Translations under genes and position numbers: made by a program
Shown here: positions 63,928 to 64,000 of the stretch, one piece after another
Layout of the letters: each line of letters starts with the position of its first letter
How positions within the stretch are numbered: position 1 is the first letter of the stretch
Assembly: GCA_965197675.1 (NCBI GenBank)
Contig: OZ240221.1
Coordinates: 2,604,001-2,668,000 of the forward strand
DNA length: 64,000 nucleotides
Reading direction: 5' to 3'
Source: G965197675 sp965197675
Lineage (GTDB): Bacteria > Chloroflexota > Dehalococcoidia > Plut-88900
The notes under the pieces: generated by a model
What the model saw: the letters and a program-made list of their open reading frames with translations, nothing else
Database searches by the model: none
Told to the model about the DNA's origin: nothing

Positions 63928-64000
63928 AAAGTGATTGATCTTAAAGGCTAAGGCCTGTTAACACTAACGTAGTGCATCGATAATGAACCCGAATAGGATG

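Overview
The window most likely comes from a wall-poor member of Chloroflexota, probably Dehalococcoidia or a relative. This is inference from gene content, not from a marker-gene search. Supporting signs are an mraZ-rsmH-ftsZ cluster with no murein or fts genes between its members, a cobalamin-dependent (class II) ribonucleotide reductase next to nrdR, a fused SecDF, an rpsO-pnp-dapB-dapA block, and several lipoproteins with Thr/Pro-rich linkers. Base composition is moderate and most genes are housekeeping genes in short operons.

Layout. 1-2 kb: 3' end of sbcD and a leucine-type amino acid dehydrogenase. 2-9.5 kb, minus strand: rplS-priA-def-cca-secDF. 9.8-17.8 kb, minus strand: an accessory island of surface proteins. 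It holds a long secreted Calx-beta/FnIII/matrixin-like metalloprotease broken by a frameshift in a six-G run, followed by two lipoproteins with plant-type leucine-rich repeats; part of the cassette is tandemly duplicated with near-identical blocks. 18-26.9 kb: threonine-dehydratase-like enzyme, lipoprotein, ferritin-like/VIT1 membrane protein, pepA, a small kinase, a PlsY-like protein, a DegV protein, yggT and proC. 27-30.3 kb: nrdR-nrdJ with a promoter and candidate NrdR sites. 30.8-33.4 kb: mraZ-rsmH-ftsZ with a three-repeat MraZ operator. 33.5-38.5 kb: mog, trmD, two tRNAs, a metallo-beta-lactamase protein, a lipoprotein and mtaB. 38.7-44.9 kb, plus strand: a dihydrodipicolinate-synthase-like aldolase, a B12/radical-SAM enzyme, fabF, a small membrane protein and recJ. 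44.9-54.3 kb: a CcdA protein that appears circularly permuted, lgt, a Xer recombinase, uvrC, a TPR protein, a PAP2 protein, an IS481-like remnant and purA. 54.3-60 kb: dapA, dapB, pnp and rpsO on the minus strand, separated by a dispersed intergenic repeat family. 60.2-63.9 kb: a membrane heterodisulfide-reductase-like iron-sulfur protein and a large unrecognised protein.

How it works together. The housekeeping blocks cover translation (rplS, def, cca, rpsO, trmD, mtaB, tRNAs), protein export and lipoprotein maturation (secDF, lgt), repair and recombination (sbcD, priA, recJ, uvrC, xer), nucleotide supply (nrdJ, purA), division (ftsZ) and lysine/proline synthesis. SecDF and Lgt would serve the lipoproteins encoded nearby. 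The most unusual items are the duplicated LRR/metalloprotease cassette, the permuted CcdA, and the readable regulatory sites at nrdR and mraZ.
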